Shown piece after piece: positions 18,042 to 26,521 of a DNA stretch of 64,000 bases. Source of the stretch: Rhizobium chutanense. Its GTDB lineage: Bacteria; Pseudomonadota; Alphaproteobacteria; Rhizobiales; Rhizobiaceae. Numbering within the stretch: position 1 is the stretch's first letter; each line of letters opens with the position of its first letter. The stretch lies in the NCBI RefSeq assembly GCF_002531935.1, contig NZ_NWSV01000018.1, positions 51,418 to 115,417 on the forward strand. The letters are read 5' to 3'. The position numbers and the translations under genes were made by a program. A model generated the notes under the pieces. It was not told where the DNA came from. It saw only the letters and a list, made by a program, of their open reading frames with translations, and ran no database searches.

Positions 18042-18455
18042 TTATTTGGAGATTTCGGAGAGCGTATCGGTGCCGTGTTCGGCGGCGAGGCGGCGCATTT
18101 CGGCGACCTTGGCCTGATATTCGGCCTCCGAGAGCGTGCCGGCCTTACGCCGGGCGACAAGTGCGGTCAGCTGATGCTGCAGGTCGGCCGCCTGCTCGTC
18201 GCTCATCTGGACATTGGCGGCCGTCAGCGGCGCGCCGAAATTCGGATAGCCGTCCGGCGACTTTGCCAGACCGCCTTCGACCGCATCGCCCTTGGTGGCC
18301 GGCATGACGACGGCGGTCGGCGCCGCGCGCTTGGCAGCGGCCGCGGCTTTCTCTTCCGCCGTCAGATTGCATCCGGCAAGGGCCATCGCCGCCGCGGCGC
18401 AGATCAATGCGGTGCGGTTGAAGGTTGCGATGCGCCGAATGCCGTTCTTCGTCAT
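18042..18455 (-). CDS. Small lipoprotein with SHOCT-like C-terminus
   Basis: A 137-residue lipoprotein. ATG 18455 follows a GAGG. A basic N-terminus, hydrophobic core and lipobox LAGC place lipidated Cys at about residue 29. After it comes an Ala/Lys-rich region (EEKAAAAAKRAAP) and a C-terminal helix pair (LVARRKAGTLSEAEYQAKVAEMRRL) resembling the short SHOCT oligomerisation motif. No enzyme signature. It is divergent from phaC with about 150 bp between; no clear link to PHA metabolism is visible. Confidence 0.72.
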   Translation of the reverse strand: MTKNGIRRIATFNRTALICAAAAMALAGCNLTAEEKAAAAAKRAAPTAVVMPATKGDAVEGGLAKSPDGYPNFGAPLTAANVQMSDEQAADLQHQLTALVARRKAGTLSEAEYQAKVAEMRRLAAEHGTDTLSEISK

Positions 18456-18602
18456 GCCTCAAAATCCAGTTCTGATTGCGTCGACTGTTAAATTTGTCGC
18501 AGCCACAAAGCAATAGCATGAGCCGGCGCGCGTGGAACTTGTTTTCTCGTTCGATCACGATGTACAACGAATGGATAAAAACAGTGCTGCCGCCGGGAGG
18601 AA

Positions 18603-20447
18603 ATGGTGACCGACAGCAAGCAGGAAAATGGCGGCCAGAAGAATGGCGGCAAGGCCGGTTTCGACGCGACCGATCTCGATCCCTATGTGTTGAAGGATCC
18701 CGAGGCCATGGCGATGAATTTCGCCCGAGCGCTCGAAAATCTCGGGCAGGCAGCCTCGGCCTGGCTTGCGCCGCGCGAACGCGGCGAGATCACCCAAACC
18801 GCCGTCGATCCGATGACCGATATGGTCAAGACGCTTTCCAAGGTCAGCGAATACTGGATTGCCGATCCGCGCCGCACTTTCGAGGCGCAGACGCAGCTGA
18901 TGTCGTCGTTTTTCGGCATTTGGATGCGCTCGATGCAGCGCGCGCAAGGCGAGCCGCCCGAGCCGGACACCCGCAAGGATAAACGCTTTTCGGACGAAGA
19001 CTGGCAGAAGAATCCGTTCTTCGATTTTCTCCGCCAGGTCTATTTCGTCACATCGGACTGGGTGGAAAAGCTGGTGTCGGAGACCGATGGCCTCGACGAG
19101 CACACCAAGCACAAGGCCGGCTTTTACGTGAAGCAGATCACGGCCGCGCTTTCGCCAAGCAATTTCGTCGCCACCAATCCGCAACTATACCGCGAAACGA
19201 TCGCAACCAGCGGCGAAAATCTGGTGCGCGGAATGAAGATGCTGGCCGAGGATATCGCGGCCGGAAACGGCGATCTTCGCCTGCGCCAGACCGACATGAC
19301 GAAATTCGCCGTCGGCCGCGACATGGCGCTGACGCCGGGCAAGGTGATCGCCCAGAACGATATCTGCCAGATCATCCAATATGAGGCATCGACCGAAACG
19401 GTGCTGAAACGGCCGCTGCTGATCTGCCCGCCCTGGATCAACAAATTCTATATTCTCGACCTCAACCCACAGAAATCCTTCATCAAATGGTGTGTCGACC
19501 AGGGGCAGACCGTCTTCGTCATTTCCTGGGTCAACCCGGATGCGCGCCACGCCGAGAAGGACTGGGCGGCCTATGCCCACGAGGGCATCGATTTCGCGCT
19601 CGAGACGATCGAGAAGGCGACCGGCGAGAAGGAAGTCAACGCCGTCGGCTATTGCGTCGGCGGCACGCTGCTGGCCGCGACACTGGCGCTGCACGCCAGG
19701 GAGAAGAACAAGCGCATCAAGACCGCGACGCTGTTCACCACCCAGGTCGACTTCACCCATGCCGGCGACCTCAAGGTCTTCGTCGACGAGGAGCAGCTTG
19801 CCGCGCTCGAAGAGCATATGCAGGCGGCCGGCTATCTCGACGGTTCGAAGATGTCGATGGCTTTCAACATGCTGCGCGCCTCCGAGCTGATCTGGCCTTA
19901 TTTCGTCAACAGCTACCTCAAGGGCCAGGAGCCCCTGCCCTTCGACCTCCTGTTCTGGAACGCCGATTCGACCCGCATGGCAGCGGCAAACCATGCCTTC
20001 TACCTGCGCAATTGCTATCTGAAGAATGCGCTGACGAAAAACGAGATGATCCTCGACGGCAAGCCCGTGTCGCTGAAGGACGTAAAGATCCCGATCTATA
20101 ATCTTGCCACGCGCGAGGATCACATCGCGCCTGCCAAGTCCGTCTTCGTCGGCAGCCGGTTCTTCGGCGGCAAGGTGGAATTCGTTGTCACCGGCTCGGG
20201 ACATATTGCCGGCGTCGTCAACCCGCCCGACAAGAAGAAGTATCAATACTGGACCGGCGGCCCCACCAAGGGCGACTACGAGACCTGGATCGAGAAGGCG
20301 ACCGAGACGCCGGGATCCTGGTGGCCGCACTGGCAGGCCTGGATCGAGACGCATGACGACAGGCGTGTACCAGCACGCAAACCCGGCGGTGATGCGCTGA
20401 ACGCGATCGAGGAAGCGCCGGGAAGCTACGTGATGGAACGCGCCTGA
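18603..20447 (+). CDS. phaC: Class I poly(3-hydroxyalkanoate) polymerase
   Basis: A 614-residue PHA synthase that polymerises (R)-3-hydroxyacyl-CoA on granule surfaces. The lipase-like box has the active Cys (AVGYCVGG, about Cys351), with the general-base Asp in NLATREDHIAP and His in SGHIAGVVNPP completing the triad. PPWINKFYILDL and FVISWVNP are conserved class I signatures. The length fits class I, which works without PhaE/PhaR. GGGAGG lies only two bases before ATG 18603; the adjacent GTG 18606 is better spaced and may be the true start. No phaAB or phasin gene is nearby, as is usual in rhizobia. Confidence 0.97.
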   Translation: MVTDSKQENGGQKNGGKAGFDATDLDPYVLKDPEAMAMNFARALENLGQAASAWLAPRERGEITQTAVDPMTDMVKTLSKVSEYWIADPRRTFEAQTQLMSSFFGIWMRSMQRAQGEPPEPDTRKDKRFSDEDWQKNPFFDFLRQVYFVTSDWVEKLVSETDGLDEHTKHKAGFYVKQITAALSPSNFVATNPQLYRETIATSGENLVRGMKMLAEDIAAGNGDLRLRQTDMTKFAVGRDMALTPGKVIAQNDICQIIQYEASTETVLKRPLLICPPWINKFYILDLNPQKSFIKWCVDQGQTVFVISWVNPDARHAEKDWAAYAHEGIDFALETIEKATGEKEVNAVGYCVGGTLLAATLALHAREKNKRIKTATLFTTQVDFTHAGDLKVFVDEEQLAALEEHMQAAGYLDGSKMSMAFNMLRASELIWPYFVNSYLKGQEPLPFDLLFWNADSTRMAAANHAFYLRNCYLKNALTKNEMILDGKPVSLKDVKIPIYNLATREDHIAPAKSVFVGSRFFGGKVEFVVTGSGHIAGVVNPPDKKKYQYWTGGPTKGDYETWIEKATETPGSWWPHWQAWIETHDDRRVPARKPGGDALNAIEEAPGSYVMERA

Positions 20448-20473
20448 GAAGGTTCTGCGCATCTCTTTTTGAG

Positions 20474-20500
20474 ACGCCGCGAGAAAGAGCGACGCGGCGT
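20474..20500 (+). terminator. Stem-loop after phaC
   Basis: ACGCCGCG (20474-20481) pairs with CGCGGCGT (20493-20500), 11-base loop, 27 bases after the phaC stop. No T-run follows, so it may be an mRNA-stabilising structure rather than a strict terminator. Confidence 0.4.
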
Positions 20501-20654
20501 AAACAAATTAGAAACCATAATTCGTCATCCTTGCGAAACAGTCGGAAGTCGCCAGTGGTCTAAATTCGGCCCACTTGCGCCTTTACCGGCCCCGGCGAAG
20601 TTTAGTCAGTCAGTGCCGCCGGCCTGCGTAGCGAGTTTGAAAGACGAGTGTAGT

Positions 20655-22031
20655 ATGGCGTTTGCGGTTGGGACGTTCAATAACGTCACCCCTCTTGGCG
20701 GATCTGCCTTTCGTTTGCGCAGATCTCGCGGTTTCCTTTACGGTGTCGTCGGCGCCGGATTTCTCACCTCCACATGGTTGATCGCGACCTTCGCGACGAT
20801 GCATTCCGTCGGCGCTCCGGCTTCTCCGTCCGAGAGCTTCACGCAAGTCGCATCGATGCCGAAGCTGAAGCCGGCGACACAGCACGAACGGCTGATCCAT
20901 GTCGGCAAGGCCGACCGGCTGGCGGCCTTCGATGCCAAGCCGGTCGTCGCCCTGACGGCGCACCTCATCCAATCGCATGCGCAAAAGACCAATGCCGCCG
21001 CAACGGCATCGCTGGCGCTTGCAAAGAACACTCGTCTCGCCACGCCTGCCGAACCGCCGGTCGCCGTTGCGGCCGCAACACCTTCCGACACCGCGAAATT
21101 CGCCAAGGACGATAGCGTCGCGCCGCCGGTCGAGCTTGCCCAGGCGGAGACGGAAGCAGAGAGCAACGACCGCATCATCATTCCTTCCAAGGAGACCGTC
21201 GCGGCCGTCGAACTCCCTGCCCTGCTCGCACTTGCCGATGCCGGACCGCAGCAGATTGCGCCGGCCCCAGTCGAGCCGGCCAGAGTCGAGCCGGCCCGAG
21301 TCGAGCCGGCAGCACCCGCCCTCAAGACGGCGTCACTACCGCAGGAAAAACCTGCGCCCGTAGAAGTCGCGGAGGCCGAAGAGCAGCAGCCCTTCGATCT
21401 CGTGCTGGCGCCGGATGAAGGTTCCGTGCCGCTGCCGATGGCGCGTCCCGATGGCCTCGTCGGCAAACCGGCGCCCACCGCCAGGGGTTCGCAGCGCTCT
21501 GCCGAGCCCGCACTTGCCTACGCCCAGCCGAACTCGCCGATCGAGGACGACCAGGACGATGCCGTGCCGCGCTACGACAAGCCGGTCTTCTCGCCGAAGC
21601 TGCGTGCCGGTGTAGCGATCTACGATATCGAGAACAGCACCGTCTATCTGCCGAACGGCGAGAGGCTGGAAGCTCACTCCGGTCTCGGCAAGATGCGCGA
21701 CAACCCACGCTATGTGAACCAGAAGATGCGCGGACCGACGCCGCCACACACCTACGCCCTCACCATGCGCGAGAGCCTTTTCCATGGCGTCGCGGCAATC
21801 CGGCTAACGCCGCTCGAGGGCTCGGACGCCATCTACGACCGCGTCGGCCTGCTCGCCCATACCTATATGCTCGGCAAGAACGGCGATTCCAACGGCTGCG
21901 TTTCGTTCAAGGACTACAAGCGTTTCCTCGCAGCCTACAGGCGCGGCGACATCAAGCAGTTGGTGGTCGTGCCGCGGCTGAACGGCAAACCGGCTTCGAC
22001 GCTCGCCTCGCTGTTTTCGTCGCGCAGTTGA
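20655..22031 (+). CDS. DUF2778 (Tlde1-like) membrane-anchored protein
   Basis: A 458-residue protein, start ATG 20655 (MAFAVGTFNN) with only a weak upstream GACGAG. One N-terminal membrane anchor (about residues 25-50, GFLYGVVGAGFLTSTWLIATF) leads to a 280-residue Ala/Pro/Glu-rich periplasmic segment that includes a short tandem repeat (VEPARVEPARVEPA). The last 130 residues are a DUF2778 domain: YDIENSTVYLPNGERLEAHSG, then HTYMLGKNGDSNGCVSFKDY with the His and Cys of an L,D-transpeptidase-like active site. Related Tlde1 proteins are peptidoglycan L,D-carboxypeptidase/exchange enzymes, some used as T6SS toxins. No T6SS genes are here, so a cell-wall housekeeping role is more likely. Confidence 0.8.
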   Translation: MAFAVGTFNNVTPLGGSAFRLRRSRGFLYGVVGAGFLTSTWLIATFATMHSVGAPASPSESFTQVASMPKLKPATQHERLIHVGKADRLAAFDAKPVVALTAHLIQSHAQKTNAAATASLALAKNTRLATPAEPPVAVAAATPSDTAKFAKDDSVAPPVELAQAETEAESNDRIIIPSKETVAAVELPALLALADAGPQQIAPAPVEPARVEPARVEPAAPALKTASLPQEKPAPVEVAEAEEQQPFDLVLAPDEGSVPLPMARPDGLVGKPAPTARGSQRSAEPALAYAQPNSPIEDDQDDAVPRYDKPVFSPKLRAGVAIYDIENSTVYLPNGERLEAHSGLGKMRDNPRYVNQKMRGPTPPHTYALTMRESLFHGVAAIRLTPLEGSDAIYDRVGLLAHTYMLGKNGDSNGCVSFKDYKRFLAAYRRGDIKQLVVVPRLNGKPASTLASLFSSRS

Positions 22032-22037
22032 CGGATG

Positions 22038-22070
22038 ATGCATATCGCCCGCACTGCGGGCGATATGCAT
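22038..22070. terminator. Perfect 15-bp stem-loop between convergent genes
   Basis: ATGCATATCGCCCGC (22038-22052) pairs perfectly with 22056-22070 over the loop ACT. It starts seven bases after the DUF2778 stop, and its last base is the final base of the TAA that closes the frameshifted phosphotransferase on the other strand. No T-run on either strand; probably a bidirectional 3' end structure. Confidence 0.6.
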
Positions 22071-22209
22071 TAGAATAGACGATCGACAAACCGCTCGGTC
22101 TCCCACGTTCTGAGAAAATGCGCCTCCCGCGCGATCCATCCAACGGCATTGCTTCCCCACTCTTGTGTTCGGCTTGCGTACTCGCCCATGAGCCAAAAGT
22201 GGCGGACGA
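22070..22209 (-). pseudogene. Displaced C-terminus of the phosphotransferase
   Basis: In the alternative minus frame the sequence reads VVIVRHFWLMGEYASRTQEW and continues to a TAA at 22072-22070. The WLMGEYASR type of segment is the usual C-terminal helix of this phosphotransferase family, and it joins the upstream frame if one base is added near 22212-22216 (plus-strand acaaccgaag). This makes 22070-23052 a single original gene of about 327 codons. Confidence 0.7.
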
Positions 22210-23052
22210 TCACAACCGAAGAGCTGCTTCGATGTCGTATGGCGCTATTGGCCGGACTGCCCGATAGCCATCGATGAAGGCATCCCACATATCGGTCAGT
22301 TTCCTGCCGAAGGATATTTTCGCCCACAGGAACACTGCCAGATCATAGGAAAGATATCCCGGGCCGCCGTCGTCAAAGTCGAAAAATACGGCTTCACCAA
22401 TCTCGTTGATGCGTGAATTGAAACCATGGCAATCTCCGTGACAATAGGTCCACGTCAGATGGCCGAACGCTTCAATTGCCTTTCCCGTCCGCGCAGCGAT
22501 ATGCTCAAGATCGCTGATGACCTCCGCATCCTCCACAATTCCGCTGTCGCGTATTCGCGCAAGAGGCCGGTGCAGCAGGTGTTCGAGGTCAAGCCGATAC
22601 AGCGATCCGCTGGAAGAAAACGTCTCGGCAGCATTGTGCAGCAGGGCAAGGGTCTTCCCGTTGGCCCGTGCATCGCCAGGATCCTCCGCATGTGGCTCAC
22701 GGCCATCGATCGCCCGGAAGAGTACTCCCGACCGCGCGCCCTCCGGCGCACGTCCGTCCACGAAGAAGTCGCCATTGCGCGTTGCGATGGGCTCAGCGAC
22801 CGGAACACCCGATTGTGAAAGATGCGTCAGAAATGCCGTTTCGGTTTTGACGTCCGCTGGGCCACGCGCACGGCGGTGCGACAGTCGAAACACGTAACGC
22901 CCGCTGTTTCTCCCAACGGCAAGATAAATATCGTTCAAGCCGCGTTGAAGCAGTCGACAAGACACTGGCCCTGCGAGCGCATAATGCGTGTTTATGAACC
23001 GTTCGACGGCTTCGATCTGCGGGGTTGAATATAGCGCGTCAAAGTCCAGCAT
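22210..23052 (-). CDS. APH-family phosphotransferase, truncated by a frameshift
   Basis: A 280-residue frame starting at ATG 23052. It has the aminoglycoside/homoserine-kinase type fold: N-lobe with YVFRLSHRRAR, catalytic loop TWTYCHGDCHGFNSRI (HGDxxxxN, with the Brenner Asp) and the metal-binding AVFFDFDDGGPGYLSYDLAVF (DFD). The family includes SrkA/YihE-like and homoserine-kinase II-like kinases; the substrate here is unknown. The frame stops abruptly after DIEAALRL, but the expected C-terminal helices continue in another frame (22070-22209). This is either a real -1 frameshift mutation, leaving a protein short by about 46 residues, or a sequencing error. Confidence 0.8.
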   Translation of the reverse strand: MLDFDALYSTPQIEAVERFINTHYALAGPVSCRLLQRGLNDIYLAVGRNSGRYVFRLSHRRARGPADVKTETAFLTHLSQSGVPVAEPIATRNGDFFVDGRAPEGARSGVLFRAIDGREPHAEDPGDARANGKTLALLHNAAETFSSSGSLYRLDLEHLLHRPLARIRDSGIVEDAEVISDLEHIAARTGKAIEAFGHLTWTYCHGDCHGFNSRINEIGEAVFFDFDDGGPGYLSYDLAVFLWAKISFGRKLTDMWDAFIDGYRAVRPIAPYDIEAALRL

Positions 23053-23292
23053 GGTCAGTGTCCCCTGGGCGCCAGCGAGGCTATATCATCCTATTGCAGC
23101 CGAGTTTTGCGACTTTGCAAATAGGATCGGTTGGCCACTGCACCCTCTGGAAACAGACATAAGTAGCAAAAAGATGCTATGCAACCATTTTGCATCGACT
23201 GTAACGTCGCTCGACATAGCCGTCACGCTCGAGATCGAAACAGGCAGGCGTCGCATTCCGGGATACAGCAAGCAGCAGCAGCCTGCCCCGCC

Positions 23293-24450
23293 TTACTTCA
23301 GCCAGGCTGCGATTCGCTCCACCGCCTCGGCGATCTCGACTTCAGAGCCCGCATAGGACAGGCGCAGGGTTCGATGTCCCTCCAGCGGATCGAAGTCGAG
23401 GCCGGGTGTTGCGGCGACGTCGATTTCCGCCAGCATGCGTTTGGCAAAACCCATGCTGTCATTGGAAAAGCGAGTGACGTCGAGATAGGCGTAGAAGGCG
23501 CCGTCCATCGGCGAGGCGATCGAAAGGCCGATCTGCGGCAGGCGCCGCATCAGCAGCTCGCGGTTGGCGGCATAACTCGCCTTGTAACGATCGAGCTCGG
23601 CGGCGGCGCCAAGCGCGGCGGTGGCGGCGATCTGCGAGAGCTCGGGCGGCGAGATATAGAGGCTCTGCGCCACCCGCTCGATCGGCCGCACCAGACGCTC
23701 CGGCAGCACCATCCAGCCTATCCGCCAGCCGGTCATGCAATAATATTTGGAGAAGGAGTTGATGACGATCGCCTCGTCGGTCAGCTCCAGCGCGCTCGCC
23801 TCCTCGCCGGCGAAGGTCAGCCCGTGATAGATCTCATCGGAGATGAAGGCGATGGAATGGGCGGCGCAGTAATCCGCAAGCGCCTTCAGCCCATCGCGGC
23901 CGGTCACCGTGCCGGTCGGGTTGGCAGGGCTTGCGAGCAGCACGCCTTTCAGCGTCAGGCCGCTTTCCTTCTGCGCCGCCTCGAGGCTCTCAGGTGTGAG
24001 CGTAAAGTGGGTCTCGGCCGTTACCGGCACCTCGACCACCTTCAGGCCGAGTGCGCCCAGAATATTGCGATAGGCGGGATAACCGGGTCTGGCGATCGCC
24101 ACCGCATCGCCGGCATCGAAGAGCGTGAGGAAGGCGAGATTGAAGCCGGCCGAGGAACCTGTGGTGATGGCGATCCGCGTGGGATCGATCTCCAGGCCGT
24201 GACGATTCTTATAGTGCCCGGCAAGCGCCGATTTCAGCCGCGCCGTCCCCAGGGCATCGGTGTAGCCGATACGGCCTTCGGCAAGGGCTTCGCGCGCCGC
24301 TGCGAGGGCGGCCTGTGGGGCCGGATGCGAGGGTTGACCGACGGCCATCGAGATGACGGGATGGCCGGCCGCACGCCGCTTCGTCGCCTCCGCCAGGACG
24401 TCCATGGCGTGAAAGGGTTCGACTTCGCTGCGTTTCGATATGGAAAACAA
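23293..24450 (-). CDS. Class I/II pyridoxal-phosphate aminotransferase
   Basis: A 385-residue PLP enzyme. The only in-frame start before an upstream stop is TTG 24450 (translated MFSISKRSEVEPFHAMDV); the next ATG is at 24405, inside the conserved N-terminus. Features: VISMAVGQPSHPAP, SPANPTGTV, SDEIYHGLTF and the PLP lysine in NSFSKYYCMTGWRIGWM. The C-terminus ATPGLDFDP...RLSYAG is also typical of aspartate/aromatic aminotransferase-like group proteins. The specific amino donor cannot be read from sequence. It is divergent from the DsbA-like gene, separated by about 200 bp. Confidence 0.9.
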   Translation of the reverse strand: MFSISKRSEVEPFHAMDVLAEATKRRAAGHPVISMAVGQPSHPAPQAALAAAREALAEGRIGYTDALGTARLKSALAGHYKNRHGLEIDPTRIAITTGSSAGFNLAFLTLFDAGDAVAIARPGYPAYRNILGALGLKVVEVPVTAETHFTLTPESLEAAQKESGLTLKGVLLASPANPTGTVTGRDGLKALADYCAAHSIAFISDEIYHGLTFAGEEASALELTDEAIVINSFSKYYCMTGWRIGWMVLPERLVRPIERVAQSLYISPPELSQIAATAALGAAAELDRYKASYAANRELLMRRLPQIGLSIASPMDGAFYAYLDVTRFSNDSMGFAKRMLAEIDVAATPGLDFDPLEGHRTLRLSYAGSEVEIAEAVERIAAWLK

Positions 24451-24654
24451 GATCGCTTCTCGCTCGGCTTCTTCGATGATGGCCAGACAATTGCCGCATT
24501 AATCGGCTCATCACAATCCCGCGAGGGCGGCGCGAGGGTGAAAATTCCTGTTTGAGCAGAACTCGACGCGCCGTACCTTGACGCGACGCATTCAAGTCCA
24601 TAACCCGGCGACGGTCTTCCCGACCAAGACCACATTGCCGATGACGAGGATATC

Positions 24655-25413
24655 ATGGCCTTCTTCTCGAAAAGCTTCACCACACTGGCGCTTGCCGCAT
24701 CGATCGCTCTTCCGTTTCCGGCGGCAGCGCTCGACGACCAGCAGAAGAAGGAGTTCGGCGAATTCATCAAGCAATATCTGATCGAGAATCCCGAGATCAT
24801 GCTCGATGTCCAGGATGCGCTGCAGAAGAAGCAGGAAGCCCAGCGGCTGGTGAAGGCCAATATGGCGATCGATGAAAACACCGCCGACATCTTCGATTCG
24901 AAGAACGACGTCACGCTGGGCAACCCCAAGGGCGATGTCACCGTCGTCGAATTCTTCGATTATAATTGCAGCTACTGCCGGCACGCGCTTCCCGACATGC
25001 AGGCGATGCTGAAGAAGGACAAGAATGTCCGCTTCGTGCTCAAGGAATTTCCGATCCTCGGGCCGGATTCGGTCGCCGCCCACAAGGTCGCCGACGCCTT
25101 CCGCAAGCTGGCGCCGGAGAAATACGCCGATTTCCACGTCGCCCTTCTCGGCAGCGAGGGCCGTGCCTCCGACGAAACGGCGGTCGCAGTCGCCGCCTCG
25201 CTCGGCGTCAGCGAGGACAAGATCCGCGCCGAGATGGCCAAGAGCCCGAATGACAGCATCGTCCAGGCGACCTATCAGCTCGCCTCGAGCCTCGGCATCA
25301 GCGGCACGCCCTCCTATGTGATCGGTAAGGAACTGGTGCCGGGCGCCGTCGGGCTCGACGATCTCGAGGCCAAGGTCAAGAACATGCGCAGCTGCGGCAA
25401 GACCGCCTGCTGA
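24655..25413 (+). CDS. DsbA-family thiol:disulfide oxidoreductase
   Basis: A 252-residue periplasmic protein with signal peptide (LALAASIALPFPAAA, cleavage near AAALDD). ATG 24655 follows GAGGA at 24646-24650. An N-terminal helical extension (QKKEFGEFIKQYLIENPEIM) precedes the thioredoxin fold, as in ScsC/BcfH and Com1-like proteins, where it can drive oligomerisation. The redox motif is CSYC in FFDYNCSYCRH; the cis-Pro loop is SGTPSYVIG. It ends with two further Cys (MRSCGKTAC), an unusual C-terminal pair. Oxidase or isomerase activity is not resolved. Confidence 0.92.
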   Translation: MAFFSKSFTTLALAASIALPFPAAALDDQQKKEFGEFIKQYLIENPEIMLDVQDALQKKQEAQRLVKANMAIDENTADIFDSKNDVTLGNPKGDVTVVEFFDYNCSYCRHALPDMQAMLKKDKNVRFVLKEFPILGPDSVAAHKVADAFRKLAPEKYADFHVALLGSEGRASDETAVAVAASLGVSEDKIRAEMAKSPNDSIVQATYQLASSLGISGTPSYVIGKELVPGAVGLDDLEAKVKNMRSCGKTAC

Positions 25414-25573
25414 GCGGAGAGCCGCCGATCGGCCGCCCATCAAATCGCCAAAATCGAAGCGTTTCAACCATGTGGACAAATGTGGCGCGATTCCGGCTGC
25501 CCAAACCGTAAGGGCTTTCAATCGGCCTTCGCGGAGTCTATAGGTTGCCGTCGTACATTTTTCGGAACATTCG

Positions 25574-26011
25574 ATGACGCAAACGATTTTTGTCCTGAAC
25601 GGCCCCAACCTGAATATGCTGGGTAAAAGAGAGCCCGGCATTTATGGCGGCAAGACGCTGAAGGACATCGAGGCGGACTGCAAGGCGGCCGGCCGAGAAC
25701 TCGGCTTCGATATCGATTTCCGCCAGAGCAACCACGAAGGCACGCTTGTCGACTGGTTCCACGAGGCGGACGAAAAGGCGGCCGGCGTTGCCGTCAATGC
25801 AGGCGCCTATACGCATACATCGGTCGCGCTGCATGATGCGATCCGAGCTATTTCAGTTCCCGTGATCGAGCTCCACATATCCAACGTGCATGCACGGGAA
25901 GAATTCCGCCACAAGTCGATGATCGCGCCCGCATGCAAGGGTGTGATCTGCGGCTTCGGGCCTCACAGCTACATCCTGGCGCTCCACGCGCTGAAGAACA
26001 TCACGGCATAA
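25574..26011 (+). CDS. aroQ: Type II 3-dehydroquinate dehydratase
   Basis: A 145-residue dodecameric enzyme dehydrating 3-dehydroquinate to 3-dehydroshikimate. Signatures are all present: FVLNGPNLNMLGKREPGIYG with catalytic Tyr, RQSNHEGTLVDW, NAGAYTHTSVALHDAI, and ELHISNVHAREEFRHKS with the catalytic His. ATG 25574. The stop is 20 bases before accB, and the aroQ-accB-accC order is the common bacterial arrangement, so the run 25574-28493 is most likely one operon. Confidence 0.97.
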   Translation: MTQTIFVLNGPNLNMLGKREPGIYGGKTLKDIEADCKAAGRELGFDIDFRQSNHEGTLVDWFHEADEKAAGVAVNAGAYTHTSVALHDAIRAISVPVIELHISNVHAREEFRHKSMIAPACKGVICGFGPHSYILALHALKNITA

Positions 26012-26031
26012 GAATAAGACAGGGCAACACC

Positions 26032-26511
26032 ATGGTTGAAAAGAAATCGGGTATCGATCAGGCACTGATCCGCGATCTCGCCAACATCCTCAACGAGACG
26101 GATCTGACCGAGATCGAGGTCGAGCAGGACGATCTGCGCATCCGCGTTTCGCGCGCCGGCGCGACGCAATATGTCCAGGCGCCGATTGCAGCGCAGGCCT
26201 TTGCCGCGCCCGCAGCCGCCGCACCGGCGGCAGCCGCCGCCGCTGCCGCCCCGGCCGCAGCTCCCTCTCGTAACCCGGCCAATGTCGTCAATGCGCCGAT
26301 GGTCGGCACCGTCTACATGGCGCCGGCTCCGGGTGCGCGTCCCTTCATCGAAGTCGGCGCGACCGTCAAGGAAGGCCAGACGCTGATCATCATCGAAGCG
26401 ATGAAGACGATGAACCAGATCCCCTCGCCGAAGTCGGGCAAGGTGACCGAAATCCTCGTCGATGACGGACATCCCGTCGAATACGGCCAAGCCCTCGTCG
26501 TCATCGAATAG
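26032..26511 (+). CDS. accB: Biotin carboxyl carrier protein of acetyl-CoA carboxylase
   Basis: A 159-residue BCCP. ATG 26032 (MVEKKSGIDQ) has AGGG upstream. N-terminal domain of about 40 residues, then an Ala/Pro-rich mobile linker (about 46-80), then the biotinyl domain with the biotin lysine in IEAMKTMNQI (about Lys125). The motif is EAMKT rather than EAMKM, a common variant in BCCPs. It carries CO2 between AccC and the AccAD transferase. Followed by accC after 10 bases. Confidence 0.97.
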   Translation: MVEKKSGIDQALIRDLANILNETDLTEIEVEQDDLRIRVSRAGATQYVQAPIAAQAFAAPAAAAPAAAAAAAAPAAAPSRNPANVVNAPMVGTVYMAPAPGARPFIEVGATVKEGQTLIIIEAMKTMNQIPSPKSGKVTEILVDDGHPVEYGQALVVIE

Positions 26512-26521
26512 GCCCATGCCC

